Shown here in pieces: positions 1 through 8,490 of a stretch of DNA of 64,000 nt; the stretch's first letter is position 1, and each line of letters starts with the position of its first letter. The notes beneath the pieces are model-generated. The model was not told the DNA's origin. It searched no databases and saw only the letters and a program-made list of their open reading frames with translations. The stretch comes from Candidatus Agathobaculum pullicola (GTDB lineage: Bacteria; Bacillota; Clostridia; Oscillospirales; Butyricicoccaceae). A program made the translations under genes and the position numbers. The stretch covers positions 1-64,000 of the forward strand of contig DXEF01000017.1 in assembly GCA_019115085.1 (NCBI GenBank), given 5' to 3'.

Positions 1-1
1 C

Positions 2-3000
2 ACCAATTCCGGTAGATATGGCACGCTGGATGTGAAAAACAACATCATCTATTATGCCGGAAGTACCGCCCGTGATGAAAACTGGCGAACCGGGACCTGT
101 ACCTATGCAAACAATATCTTTGTAAATTACAACAATGTGCCTGCTGGAACCGATAACATCAAGCTAAGCGCCGCGGAGGGGACATCTCTGATGGTCGACC
201 CTGGAAAAGGTGGAACCGGCAACGCGCAGGCCAGCGCGCTAAACACACTGGATGGATATAAGCTGCAGGATGGCTCCCGTGCAATCGGCGCAGGTACATC
301 TGTGGCGGTTCCGCCTGTTTTGTCGGAGATGGAAGGCGTCGTATTGACGGACTTCTTTGGCAATCCGACTACAGGGGTTGCACCCGATGTGGGCGCACAT
401 CAGTACACCCAATTGACCGGACTGGGTTCTGATAAATATCAGATTCAGGATTTTACCATTTCTCATGTAAATGGTGATACAGCTGAAACTGTTCTGCGCC
501 ATCTGATTGCTCCGACGGGATGGTCGGTGACCTTAACAGACGCAGCAGGCCAGCCGCTGACGGGCAGCACAAACGTACCGGGCGGCAGCAAGGTCATTGT
601 CACAAAAGCCGATAGCAATACAGAGACATACACCATTGCCAAGAGTACACAAGCTGACATTCTCTTCTCTCCTTTTGAGCGGCAAAGCGGTAGTATTCAT
701 GTGCCCGATCTGGCTCAGGTCGCACACCTTCTCGATGCTTTGGAGCTGAGCTGGGGCGCCTCTGCAAAGGTGATGCACAATGGAGTCGAGCAAGACAGGA
801 GCATGGTACTTGCGTCAGGAATGACCCTTCAAATTACGGCCGAAGATGCCACAACCCAGAATACACTTTCCATTCAGGTCGGGCCCTACTCTATTTTGGA
901 GAGCATCAAGACGGAAGATGGACAACAGGGTGAAATCTGGTTTGCGCAGCAGCGGATTTCTGCACAGGAGGCGAATACATCCTACAAAGACCTGACCAGC
1001 TGGCGCGCTGACTGGAAGGGATGGGAAGGTCTTACCAGCAACCAGTGGGCCTTTATCGGAGCGAACAGCGGCAGTAATATTACCGATATCAAGATTGTCG
1101 ATGAAACAACCAACCGGAGTGGCTTCGGTCATGCGCTGGGCTTCCGCGCTCCCCTTGATGGGGTAATTTCCATCACAGGACTGGATGCTATCGTAAACAG
1201 TGCGGCCGGAAATACCGGAACGATATGGGCTTCGCTGACCAAAAATGGCGAACCTCTGGTGGCCCAGCAGCAGGTCAGCGGCGGTAGCGGCCCTGTCAAC
1301 TTCAACCAAGCCAATATACAGGTTGCAGCGGGGGACATGATCCGCTTTGAAGTACAAAACAAGGGGGGCAATATAGCAAACGCCAATATCATGGCCCCCA
1401 TGGTTGTTACTTATACCAGCGTAAGTGCCAATCCCACCCATTATACGGTAAGCTATCAGCTGAACAATTTGACCGCAGATGGACAGCCGAGTTCGGTAGA
1501 GGAAAATCAGCCTCTGCAGGTTGCGTTGGCGTCAGCCCAAAATTATCGTTTGCCCGAGCAAATCCAGGTCACCATGGGAGGCGTTGTGCTGACCAGCGGC
1601 CAAGAATATACCTACGATAAATCCAGCGGAACCATCCGCATTGCAGCGGTCACCGGCGACGTGGTCATCACCGCCGATGGCGTGGAGCAGACAAATGCTC
1701 CTGTCATTACAACCGCCACATTGAAGGACGGCAAACAAAATGAGGCCTATTCCGACACATTGACGGCAACCAGCGATACCCCTGTCAGCTGGAGCATCAC
1801 TGCTGGCAGTCTGCCTGCCGGTCTGGCGCTGGACGAGGCAAGCGGCGTCATCAGCGGCACACCCACTGCCGCCGGTACAGCTACCTTTACGGTAACAGCC
1901 ACTAATAGAACTGGCACTGCCAGCAAGGAACTGTCTATCCAAATTAACGCGCAAAGCGCGGAGAAGAGCATTCTCTCCTTTGAGGTTCCCAATGGTACCA
2001 GCAGGATTACAGGTACGCAAATCGAGGTAACGGTTCCGTACGGTACAGATGTCAAAACGCTTACGCCTACGATTATCGTCAGTGAAAAGGCCAGCGTCTC
2101 GCCGGCAAGCGATGTGGCGCAGAACTTCAGCAGTCCTGTCATCTATACCGTGACAGCAGAGGACGGAAGCCAGCAGACGTATACTGTAACGGTTGTTGTT
2201 GCGGCAAAGGGAACTTATGTGATCAGCGCTGACACCGTGGCGCACGGTACTATTTTGCCCGATAAGAGCAGTGCGGCTGAAGGGGAAGTTGTTCATGTGT
2301 CGCTGCTTCCTGACAAGGACTATCAGATAAAGCAGGACTCCCTTAAGGTCTACAAGACGGGTGATGAGGCAACAACAGTTTCCGTTGACAGCAACAGCTT
2401 CCTCATGCCCGGCTATGCAGTTACTGTTACAGCAGAATTTGAGCCAAGTGCTTCTGCATTTGTGCCAGTGACCAATATCACCGGCGTACCAGTTGAAACC
2501 GAAGCAGGAAAGGCTATGCGCCTGAGCGCCACTGTGATACCTGACAACGCGACCAACCGTCAGATTGTCTGGAGCGTGAAGGAAGACGGCGGTACCGGCG
2601 CGAAGATTGAGAACGGAGCGTTGATGGCGGTCAATTCCGGTGCGGCGGTGGTTACGGCAACCATTGTAAGCGGCGCGGCGCCCGATGTAGACTATACCAA
2701 GGATTTCACCATCAGAGTAAATGCTCAGACGGGCAAGCAGTATACCGTTACCTTTCAGAGTAATGGAGGAACGGCGGTAGCCGAACAGACGGTGGCGGAA
2801 AACGGTTTTGCAAAGGAGCCACCGGTCCCTGAACTCAGCGGGTATACGTTTATCGGCTGGTATCTGGATGAAGCATGTACCGAAAAGTTCGACTTCCGCA
2901 CAGCCGTTGTAAAAGACTTGACGCTCTACGCGGGCTGGCAATATACCGGCAGCGGAGGGAGCGACAGCACCAACCAGACAGAGCCTACGGCCAATCCGGA

Positions 3001-3988
3001 CGGCTCTACCACCACAGCTGTAACAAAGCCGGATGGCACCGTTACCGAAACCACCGTATATCCGAACGGGAACAAGACGGTGGTGGAGACAAAGCCGAAC
3101 GGCAGCACGACCACGACCGTCACGCAGAGCGATGGTTCCTCCTCTGTCACCAAGGTGGATGAGAACGGCAAGTGGCAGTCTGAGGTCAAGGTGCCGGAGC
3201 GGGTGGTGAACACCGCGCAGGAGAAGGGGGAGAACGTAACCCTGCCTCTACCCAGCGTGCCCAACACCAGCGACTGGAACAGTGCCCCCACCATTACGAT
3301 GCAGCTGCCTGACGGCGGCGCGGTAGCTGTGGAGATTCCTGTGGACGGCGCTACGTCCGGTACTGTGGCGGTGCTGGTCAAGGAGGACGGCACTGAGGAG
3401 GTCATCAAGACCTCTATCACCACGGAAAACGGTGTGGCGATCACGCTGGTTGATGGTCAGCGTGTGAAGGTTGTAGATAACAGCAAGTACTTTTCCGATG
3501 TGCCAGACGGCTACTGGGGAGAGCAGTCCATAGACTTTGTCTCCAGTCGGGAGATTTTTGGAGGTACAGGCCCCAGCATCTTCTCGCCGGAGAGAACGAT
3601 GACTCGCGGGATGATGGTCACTGTGCTGGCCCGTATGGAAGGCGTGGATACCTCTGTTGGGTCTATATGGTATGAAGCGGGACAGAAGTGGGCTATGTCA
3701 GAGGGGATATCGGATGGTACAAACATGGAGCAGGATTTGACCCGAGAACAGCTGGCCCTGATGCTTTACCGCTATGCCGGTATGCCCAACGTGAGCGGAG
3801 ATCTCAGCGGTTTTATTGACGGGGATTCTGTCAGCAGCTGGGCCATTGCGGGCATGAAGTGGGCGGTTCAGGAGGGATTGATTTCTGGCATGGGAAACAA
3901 CATCCTCCAACCGCAAGGTGAGGCCAGCCGCACTCAGGTGGCTACCATCCTGATGCGCTTTATAAAAGGCCGGGCGTACAATAAATAA
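2..3988 (+). CDS. SLH-anchored multidomain surface protein, 5' end outside window
   Basis: The frame is open to the first base of the window, so the gene is cut at its 5' end; a GTG at 32 is internal. From the GTG at 32 there are 1318 residues. Residues 1 to about 125 look like the end of a right-handed beta-helix (short NNII/GSRAIG turns closing with DFFGNP and DVGAHQY, as in polysaccharide lyase-like proteins). Then follow an unassigned jelly-roll-like segment, a putative Ig domain (about 560-640, LPAGL...GVISGTPTAAGT), DUF5018-like and Ig-like domains (about 644-905), an InlB/Flg_new-type repeat (about 908-972, ending YAGW), a Thr-rich linker, and S-layer homology repeats from about 1152 to the end. 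It is probably exported and held on the cell wall by the SLH repeats. The substrate of the beta-helix is unknown because most of that domain is missing. Confidence 0.85.
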   Translation, partial: TNSGRYGTLDVKNNIIYYAGSTARDENWRTGTCTYANNIFVNYNNVPAGTDNIKLSAAEGTSLMVDPGKGGTGNAQASALNTLDGYKLQDGSRAIGAGTSVAVPPVLSEMEGVVLTDFFGNPTTGVAPDVGAHQYTQLTGLGSDKYQIQDFTISHVNGDTAETVLRHLIAPTGWSVTLTDAAGQPLTGSTNVPGGSKVIVTKADSNTETYTIAKSTQADILFSPFERQSGSIHVPDLAQVAHLLDALELSWGASAKVMHNGVEQDRSMVLASGMTLQITAEDATTQNTLSIQVGPYSILESIKTEDGQQGEIWFAQQRISAQEANTSYKDLTSWRADWKGWEGLTSNQWAFIGANSGSNITDIKIVDETTNRSGFGHALGFRAPLDGVISITGLDAIVNSAAGNTGTIWASLTKNGEPLVAQQQVSGGSGPVNFNQANIQVAAGDMIRFEVQNKGGNIANANIMAPMVVTYTSVSANPTHYTVSYQLNNLTADGQPSSVEENQPLQVALASAQNYRLPEQIQVTMGGVVLTSGQEYTYDKSSGTIRIAAVTGDVVITADGVEQTNAPVITTATLKDGKQNEAYSDTLTATSDTPVSWSITAGSLPAGLALDEASGVISGTPTAAGTATFTVTATNRTGTASKELSIQINAQSAEKSILSFEVPNGTSRITGTQIEVTVPYGTDVKTLTPTIIVSEKASVSPASDVAQNFSSPVIYTVTAEDGSQQTYTVTVVVAAKGTYVISADTVAHGTILPDKSSAAEGEVVHVSLLPDKDYQIKQDSLKVYKTGDEATTVSVDSNSFLMPGYAVTVTAEFEPSASAFVPVTNITGVPVETEAGKAMRLSATVIPDNATNRQIVWSVKEDGGTGAKIENGALMAVNSGAAVVTATIVSGAAPDVDYTKDFTIRVNAQTGKQYTVTFQSNGGTAVAEQTVAENGFAKEPPVPELSGYTFIGWYLDEACTEKFDFRTAVVKDLTLYAGWQYTGSGGSDSTNQTEPTANPDGSTTTAVTKPDGTVTETTVYPNGNKTVVETKPNGSTTTTVTQSDGSSSVTKVDENGKWQSEVKVPERVVNTAQEKGENVTLPLPSVPNTSDWNSAPTITMQLPDGGAVAVEIPVDGATSGTVAVLVKEDGTEEVIKTSITTENGVAITLVDGQRVKVVDNSKYFSDVPDGYWGEQSIDFVSSREIFGGTGPSIFSPERTMTRGMMVTVLARMEGVDTSVGSIWYEAGQKWAMSEGISDGTNMEQDLTREQLALMLYRYAGMPNVSGDLSGFIDGDSVSSWAIAGMKWAVQEGLISGMGNNILQPQGEASRTQVATILMRFIKGRAYNK

Positions 3989-4011
3989 GCAAATCATTCT
4001 GATGAAATAAG

Positions 4012-4047
4012 TTGAGGGGCGGACAACCACGGTTGTCCGCCCCTCAA
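4012..4047. terminator. Perfect 17-bp hairpin after the SLH gene
   Basis: Two 17-base arms are exactly complementary with a 2-base gap (4012-4028 and 4031-4047), starting 24 bases after the stop codon at 3988. No T-run follows, so it may be a rho-independent terminator of atypical form or an mRNA-stabilising hairpin. Confidence 0.6.
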
Positions 4048-4345
4048 TTCCGTCTGTTATGTAACATCGCGTCATTTAATCGGTGTAATCTGTGATCTGA
4101 TTTCACATATAGATGAGGCGTGTTTTGCGGGAATATTTGCTGTATGGAAAGAAAATATAAAAAATTAGGGAAAAGTTGTCGAAAGTACGGCAGATTCAAT
4201 TGTGTGGTGTTATAAATTGCCAGTGTGTTGAAATGAATGCAAACCCGTATAAAGAAAAGGTATAAATGAGAACATAACGAATGAGCTCTGTGTAAATATG
4301 GGCGCAGTAAAGAATGCAAATTTGTTGCATGCGTGGGGGCACTGT
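4048..4345. other. AT-rich intergenic stretch, nothing recognised
   Basis: About 300 bases of clearly AT-richer sequence than the flanks. I see no convincing coding frame, tRNA or riboswitch. It probably holds the promoter of the downstream small gene and XRE regulator, but I cannot fix a -35/-10 pair. Confidence 0.4.
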
Positions 4346-4483
4346 ATGGATGAGAAATGCGTTTATGCCTGTGTTTTCTCGTGCGAGCAGAATTTTGACC
4401 GCAGATCGCGGCGCTGCGCGAGGGAGATACGCTGCGTGAAAAAGACCACATTTTATACGCTGGTGAAAGATGGAGGTTTTTGA
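4346..4483 (+). CDS. Possible small Cys-rich protein (45 aa) ahead of XRE gene
   Basis: An ATG at 4346 follows a G-rich stretch (4335-4340) that could serve as a ribosome binding site. The 45-residue product is basic and has five cysteines. Its stop lies 2 bases before the ATG of the XRE gene, which suggests translational coupling. I recognise no family, and a chance frame is possible. Confidence 0.3.
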   Translation: MDEKCVYACVFSCEQNFDRRSRRCAREIRCVKKTTFYTLVKDGGF

Positions 4484-4485
4484 TT

Positions 4486-4770
4486 ATGCTTAGTGAGTTT
4501 GGGGAAAAGGCGAAAGCATACCGGTTTCGGCATGGCTGGCTTTTGTATGATATGGCGAAGGTGATGAGGGTTTCCACTGCACAATTGAGCGCCTATGAAA
4601 TTGGGAAAAAAGAGCCATCGAGGGATGTAAGAGAAGCGTTGGAAGCGCTGATCGCATGTGAGAGTAAGCGCGGGCTGACGGATGAAGAAATGGAAGATTT
4701 GAAAAAAAGGGGACAGGAATTTAAGTTGGAAATGAAAAGAATAATCGAGAGCGGATTATTCAGGGGTTAG
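4486..4770 (+). CDS. XRE-family helix-turn-helix regulator
   Basis: 94 residues. The N-terminal half reads as a Cro/CI-type HTH (FRHGWLLYDMAKVMRVSTAQLSAYEIGKKEPS), and the C-terminal half is a charged helix, possibly for dimerisation. The ATG at 4486 was chosen because GGAGG at 4472-4476 is 9 bases upstream; a TTG at 4480 is too close to it. It is likely a DNA-binding repressor of its own unit or of the mobile DNA that once sat next to it. Targets are unknown. Confidence 0.75.
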   Translation: MLSEFGEKAKAYRFRHGWLLYDMAKVMRVSTAQLSAYEIGKKEPSRDVREALEALIACESKRGLTDEEMEDLKKRGQEFKLEMKRIIESGLFRG

Positions 4771-4774
4771 CAAG

Positions 4775-4802
4775 GGCGCGGTATGAGCCGCGCTCTCTTT
4801 TT
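4775..4802 (+). terminator. Terminator of XRE gene
   Basis: A GC-rich stem (GGGCGCGG pairing with CCGCGCTC) is followed by a run of T (CTCTTTTTC) directly after the XRE stop codon. Confidence 0.6.
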
Positions 4803-4996
4803 CGGGTAAATTCCCAAGCGCTTGGCACGGGGCCACATGATAGGTTTGAGCGGCGGCGACCGGGCGAACAAATACGACGACCAGCAAAGCTGGCACAATT
4901 GCCGCTTATTTGGTTCCGTTTGCTGGATGCGACGTGGAAATTAGATAACTGCTTGATACAAGCTTCAAGCTTGCCTCACATAATGATCAGGTTGGC

Positions 4997-5410
4997 ATGG
5001 TAGCTGCATTATTGTCAAACGATAACGAAATTACATATAACTGGGTCGAAATGGTGCTTGAAGCAGCCAGAAAGGACTATGACATAACGGTTGAAGTGAC
5101 AAACACGGTAAACGGCATCATGGATGCCGTCTTTTCTCATCTCATGACGGATGCTTCATTGGAGGAAGTTGCAGAAGACGAATACATAGCAGATATATCT
5201 GGAAGTGCGTTTGATGTGACATTAAGCCCCATTTCGATATCAGTTTTCAACAACGGTTCAAAGCCGTTGAGGTTGCCACTTGATAATAGTAAGATCCCCA
5301 ACACTTTACTGCCTGCGGTTGAAAAGTGTGAGGGCATGATTTCGGCAACGGATTCAGCCAGTCTTGCGATAACAAAAAGCTTTTGTTTTACCGACGGTAT
5401 TAGGAATAGG
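4997..5410 (+). pseudogene. Unrecognised gene fragment
   Basis: The frame from 4997 encodes about 135 acidic residues (segments such as AVFSHLMTDASLEEVAEDEYIA) that look like real protein but match no family I know. The frame then runs without a break into sequence belonging to a different gene (the CmpB-like gene at 5453), so the natural C-terminus is missing. There is no good ribosome binding site at 4997, and the start may also be lost. It is best read as a fragment in a decayed region. Confidence 0.35.
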
Positions 5411-5452
5411 TCAAAGCCGGGATCTACGCGGCGCAGAGCAAGGAGGCGCTGG

Positions 5453-5867
5453 ATGAAATCGAAACCGACTACGACAGCATCGGTGCTGCTGCATATCGTG
5501 CTCACCATCATCGGCGGCGTGGTGTACATGGGCATCGAAACCCTTTGGCGCGGCCGAACACACTGGAGCATGGGTGTGCTTTGTGCTTATCGGTATTTTG
5601 GACGAGGTACAGGATCACCCACCGCTCTGGCTGCAAATGCTGGAGGGCTCGGCGATCGTGACCGTGCTCGAGCTGCTGGTGGGGCTGGTGGTAAACCGGT
5701 GGCTCGGCTGGAATGTGTGGGATTATTCCGACATGCCCTTTAACCTCTGGGGGCAGGTGTGTTTGCAGTTCGCGGTCGCGTGGTTTTTTCTGTCGGCTGC
5801 GGCCGTGTGGCTCGAGAACGCCCTACACCGGTTGGCGGCGTGGCTTGCGCACCGGCGGGGGAGGTGA
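5453..5867 (+). pseudogene. CmpB-like membrane protein (PF06541 type), frameshifted
   Basis: Two adjacent frames together make one membrane protein of the family named putative ABC-transporter type IV (CmpB). The first frame gives LLHIVLTIIGGVVYMGIETLWRGRTHWSMG. After a shift near 5573 the second gives CFVLIGILDEVQ, then GLVVNRWLGWNVWDYSDMPFNLWGQVCLQFAVAWF. The hydrophobic segments and the WDYSDMPFNLWGQ motif fit the family. Inserting a single base near 5573 would restore the frame, so this is a broken gene or a sequencing error. The sequence just before 5453 resembles the end of an unrelated gene in another frame (IYAAQSKEALDEIETDYD), showing a patchwork origin. Confidence 0.65.
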
Positions 5868-5963
5868 TCTTTTGTCGGGTTGACCAAACGACGGCAAGAT
5901 AGGGGGACGCTCCCCTTATATATGAAATACGTTGGCCAAAAGGCCGGAAAGGAAGTAAAAAAT

Positions 5964-6170
5964 ATGTATCCGAACAACATCTACATCAAAAATCACAAGG
6001 ACGTGGCAAGCATGGGCGGTGACATCGGCGTGTGCCTCGACAAGTACGATGCCAAGCATGGCCTGAAGCACAATGACCTTGCCCGTGCGCAGTACAAGCA
6101 CTGGCGCAGTGTGCAGACCGGCGTGCCCGAGCTGCTGAGCGTGCGTGATAAGCAGCTGCTCGGCCTGTAA
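5964..6170 (+). CDS. Small uncharacterised protein (68 aa)
   Basis: The ATG at 5964 has GGAAG upstream at 5951-5955. The product is short, basic and rich in His, Lys and Asp (KNHKDVASMGGDIGVCLDKYDAKHGLKHNDL). I do not recognise the family. It lies between a broken CmpB-like gene and a broken phage-like gene, so it may be another leftover of the same mobile DNA, although its own frame is intact. Confidence 0.4.
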   Translation: MYPNNIYIKNHKDVASMGGDIGVCLDKYDAKHGLKHNDLARAQYKHWRSVQTGVPELLSVRDKQLLGL

Positions 6171-6214
6171 GCGGGAGGAGGTGACAGGGCAGGCAAAACC
6201 CGCCCCATCCCTAA

Positions 6215-6482
6215 ATGGAGGAATTCATTGCAAAGCACCTGTTTGAACTGCTGATGACCCGCCGCAGTAGCGCTGCTGGGCGCAGGCTACCGCGGGGCGC
6301 TCAAAGAGATTGGCAAACAGCACGTGGAGCGCGAGGCCATCAAAAGCCTGCTGCGCAGCGAAATCATCACTATGCACGGCCGGTATGTGGACAAAGGGGA
6401 AATCCTGATCTATGCACAGGAAAATGTACAGGCCATGTATCAGGCATATCACGAACTGGGAAGCAAACGACCCAACAGATAA
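6215..6482 (+). pseudogene. Phage-type small protein (holin-region-like), frameshifted
   Basis: Translation begins MEEFIAKHLFELLMT at 6215, then must shift frame near 6265 to continue ALLGAGYRGALKEIGKQHV, followed by EREAIKSLLRSEIITMHGRYVDKGEILIYA and NVQAMYQAYHELG. This resembles small phage proteins with one N-terminal hydrophobic segment and a conserved MYxxYxxLG tail, found near holin/lysin genes. The family link is from memory of the pattern and is moderate. The frameshift indicates decay. Confidence 0.5.
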
Positions 6483-6484
6483 TA

Positions 6485-6679
6485 GCAAGACCACGGGCGT
6501 GGAGGTGCTGGTGCATACCGGAGAGATCAGCATCACGGTGGAGCAGGTGATCTGACTCGCCAGATGTGGGCAGCGAGGTGAAAGATGCGTGCGGTTTGGA
6601 AGAACGCACGATGGAGCATTTGATCAAGTATCGGTATGGCGACGATTTGGTAAAGGAGCTGGCCGCCGCCGTGAAATAA
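6485..6679 (+). pseudogene. Two short gene remnants before the tRNA operon
   Basis: Two short frames look like protein tails: one ending TTGVEVLVHTGEISITVEQVI at about 6554, and one at 6566-6679 (GLEERTMEHLIKYRYGDDLVKELAAAVK). Neither has a clear start signal or a family I recognise. They continue the run of broken genes from 4997. Confidence 0.35.
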
Positions 6680-6734
6680 GCATTGGAATTAGGTGACACA
6701 TTAGGGACACACCAAACACCCTAAAATACCGCAT

Positions 6735-6776
6735 AAAACCCTCTTTTTCTCTATGTGGGAAAGAGAGGGTTTTTTC
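6735..6776. terminator. Bidirectional terminator downstream of tRNA operon
   Basis: AAACCCTCT pairs with AGAGGGTTT around a loop, with T-runs leaving on both strands. It would stop the minus-strand tRNA transcript after tRNA-Lys and any plus-strand transcript from the remnant region. Confidence 0.75.
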
Positions 6777-6837
6777 TTGTATCTGTTTCAAAAACAAACA
6801 AAAAGCCACAAAGTCAACGACTTTATGGCTCAAATGT

Positions 6838-6913
6838 TGGTGACCCAGCGGGGATTCGAACCCCGGACACCCTGCTTAAAAGGCAGGTGCTCTGCCGACT
6901 GAGCTACTGGGTC
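6838..6913 (-). tRNA. tRNA-Lys (TTT)
   Basis: The reverse complement folds as a standard tRNA: acceptor GACCCAG/CTGGGTC, anticodon loop CTTTTAA (anticodon TTT), T arm GGTTCGAATCC, discriminator A, encoded CCA at 6838-6840. It is the last tRNA of the operon, and its 3' end faces the decayed phage-like region. Confidence 0.97.
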
Positions 6914-6956
6914 ATATTTGGTTGTGTCATCGATGCCGGATTTGCGCGGATAAAAA

Positions 6957-7031
6957 TGGCAGGGACGGCTGGATTCGAACCAGCGAATGTCGGCGTCAAA
7001 GGCCGATGCCTTACCGCTTGGCGACGCCCCT
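6957..7031 (-). tRNA. tRNA-Gln (TTG)
   Basis: The reverse complement has acceptor AGGGGCG/CGTCCCT (one G-T pair), anticodon loop CTTTGAC (anticodon TTG), T arm GGTTCGAATCC, discriminator G, and encoded CCA at 6957-6959. Confidence 0.96.
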
Positions 7032-7106
7032 GTATCCGTTGAATCTAAAAACAGACCGTACCCTAAGCATAACGCGCTGCGGTAGGCAGCGCGTCATAGG
7101 GTCATA

Positions 7107-7184
7107 TGGGGTGGGTAAAGGGACTCGAACCCTCGACCCTCGGAACCACAATCCGATGCTCTAACCAACTGAGCTATACCCACC
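7107..7184 (-). tRNA. tRNA-His (GTG)
   Basis: The anticodon is GTG within CGGATTGTGGTTCCG. The extra G at position -1 (7184), opposite C73, is the histidine tRNA hallmark. Acceptor GTGGGTA/TACCCAC; CCA is encoded at 7107-7109. Confidence 0.97.
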
Positions 7185-7209
7185 ATATTCTGTTTCACCA
7201 GCGGGAATT

Positions 7210-7286
7210 TGGCACGCCAGGAGGGATTCGAACCCCCGGCCTACTGCTTAGAAGGCAGTTGCTCTATCCGGCTGAGCTACTGGCGC
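7210..7286 (-). tRNA. tRNA-Arg (TCT)
   Basis: The reverse complement has acceptor GCGCCAG/CTGGCGT, anticodon loop CTTCTAA (anticodon TCT), T arm GGTTCGAATCC, discriminator G, and encoded CCA at 7210-7212. Confidence 0.97.
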
Positions 7287-7320
7287 ATATCAATTCCGGC
7301 AACCCGATGCCTGAAAAAAG

Positions 7321-7394
7321 TGGAGCGGGTGATGGGAATCGAACCCACGTGTTCAGCTTGGAAGGCTGACATTCTACCATTGAACTACACCCGC
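7321..7394 (-). tRNA. tRNA-Gly (TCC)
   Basis: First tRNA of the operon. Acceptor GCGGGTG/CACCCGC, anticodon loop CTTCCAA (anticodon TCC), T arm GGTTCGATTCC, discriminator T, and encoded CCA at 7321-7323. Confidence 0.97.
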
Positions 7395-7414
7395 GGGCTT
7401 TCTGACGCTTAAAT

Positions 7415-7443
7415 AGTATACCAATGATTGCGGATTTTGTCAA
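7415..7443 (-). promoter_or_regulatory. Promoter of the tRNA operon
   Basis: On the minus strand, TTGACA (7438-7443) and TATACT (7415-7420) are separated by 17 bases, about 20 bases upstream of tRNA-Gly: a near-consensus vegetative promoter. Confidence 0.88.
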
Positions 7444-7683
7444 CAGATTTTTTGATTTTCTTTTACAAAATTTCAGTGACCGTACCGGGAACTTTCAGGA
7501 AGCGGTTTGCATGTTCTCAAAAGAGTAGCGCGATGTCAATTGTATAACCAATATTTGCTCTATATGACTACACCTGGGGTGAAAAAACATGTCCGCAGGG
7601 ACGCGGCTCCGGTTTCGTTTCGGCAGGTCGTGACAGACGCTTGCCCATGGGCAAAACATTTTTGCTTTTTGTGCAGATTACGC

Positions 7684-7712
7684 TTGAGAATTTCGGAAAA
7701 ATAAGGTAAACT
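7684..7712 (+). promoter_or_regulatory. Promoter of the SprA-like gene
   Basis: TTGAGA (7684-7689), a 17-base spacer and TAAACT (7707-7712), followed by a ribosome binding site (GGAAAGG, 7734-7740) and the ATG at 7750. The 7444-7683 stretch before it contains nothing I recognise. Confidence 0.65.
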
Positions 7713-7749
7713 GATAGTACGAAATTAATGCACGGAAAGGGTGAGAAAG

Positions 7750-8451
7750 ATGTTTGGTTGGAATGCAGTAGGATTCGGCAGGAGCAGTGCGTATGGGTCC
7801 GCTTATCTGGAACAGGCAGCCGGTGCGCGCAGTATGGCGCCAATCGGTTCTGTTCAGCCTGCTCAAACCACGGCGGTCTCCCCTGTGCCGGCAGTGGCCT
7901 CGGTGCGGCCGGATACAGCGCAGACAGTACCGGAGCAGGCGGGGCCTCAGCTTCCGTTCCAGCGGGAGGGCGTAGACCCGGTAGAGTGGGCTGTTCGAGG
8001 CCGTATTCAGTATGCGGATGGAACCGAACAGGCGGCATCTGGGGATGCGGCTGCGGCGGAAGGACAGGCGGTATCGGAAACCAAGTCTGCGCAGGAGGTC
8101 ATGGAAGAAGGCGAGTGCCAGACCTGCAAGGAGCGCAAATATCAGGATGGCTCGAATGACCCCGGCGTTTCGTTCAAAACGCCAACCAATATTGCCCCTG
8201 AAGTGGCGGCTTCCGCCGTTCGCGGCCATGAGCAGGAGCATGTAAGCCGGGAGCAGTCCAAGGCGCAGCAGGAAGGTCGGGAAGTAGTCAGCCAGTCGGT
8301 CACGATTCACACTGCAATCTACCCCGAGTGCGGCAAGGTTTACGTCTCCGGCGGCACGACCCGCACCACCACCAGAGCGGAGAAAGCAGCCCAGATGTAT
8401 CAGCAGCAGCAACAAGAGCAGACCCCCAGTTTGTTCCAGTCTGTTGCATAA
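7750..8451 (+). CDS. SprA-related putative zinc metalloprotease
   Basis: 233 residues. The N-terminal 90 or so are Ala/Pro/Gln-rich and low complexity. The conserved core starts with a Cys pair (CQTCKERKYQDGSNDPGVSF), then PEVAASAVRGHEQEHV, which contains HEQEH, an HExxH zinc-protease signature. A second block (IHTAIYPECGKVYVSGGTT) ends in a Gln-rich tail. The overall pattern resembles SprA-type putative metalloproteases, where the motif is usually HEQxH. There is no signal peptide, so it is probably cytoplasmic. The ATG at 7750 is preferred over the GTG at 7741 because of ribosome-binding-site spacing. It stands alone, with its own promoter and terminator. The substrate is unknown. Confidence 0.65.
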   Translation: MFGWNAVGFGRSSAYGSAYLEQAAGARSMAPIGSVQPAQTTAVSPVPAVASVRPDTAQTVPEQAGPQLPFQREGVDPVEWAVRGRIQYADGTEQAASGDAAAAEGQAVSETKSAQEVMEEGECQTCKERKYQDGSNDPGVSFKTPTNIAPEVAASAVRGHEQEHVSREQSKAQQEGREVVSQSVTIHTAIYPECGKVYVSGGTTRTTTRAEKAAQMYQQQQQEQTPSLFQSVA

Positions 8452-8456
8452 GAGAA

Positions 8457-8489
8457 AACAGTCGGCTTTTCAGCCGACTGTTTTTTTGC
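8457..8489. terminator. Bidirectional terminator between convergent genes
   Basis: CAGTCGGCT pairs with AGCCGACTG, followed by seven T on the plus strand and with A-rich sequence on the other side. It serves the SprA-like gene (plus) and the anti-sigma gene (minus). Confidence 0.85.
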
Positions 8490-8490
8490 G

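Noticed and set aside
815..1441. Long minus-strand open frames inside the first SLH gene
   Set aside because: They mirror the real plus-strand gene and encode basic, low-complexity sequence with no start signals.
6755..7412. Short plus-strand frames with GFEPA or GIEPT-like sequences at 6.8-7.4 kb
   Set aside because: These are well-known false proteins read across the antisense of tRNA genes.
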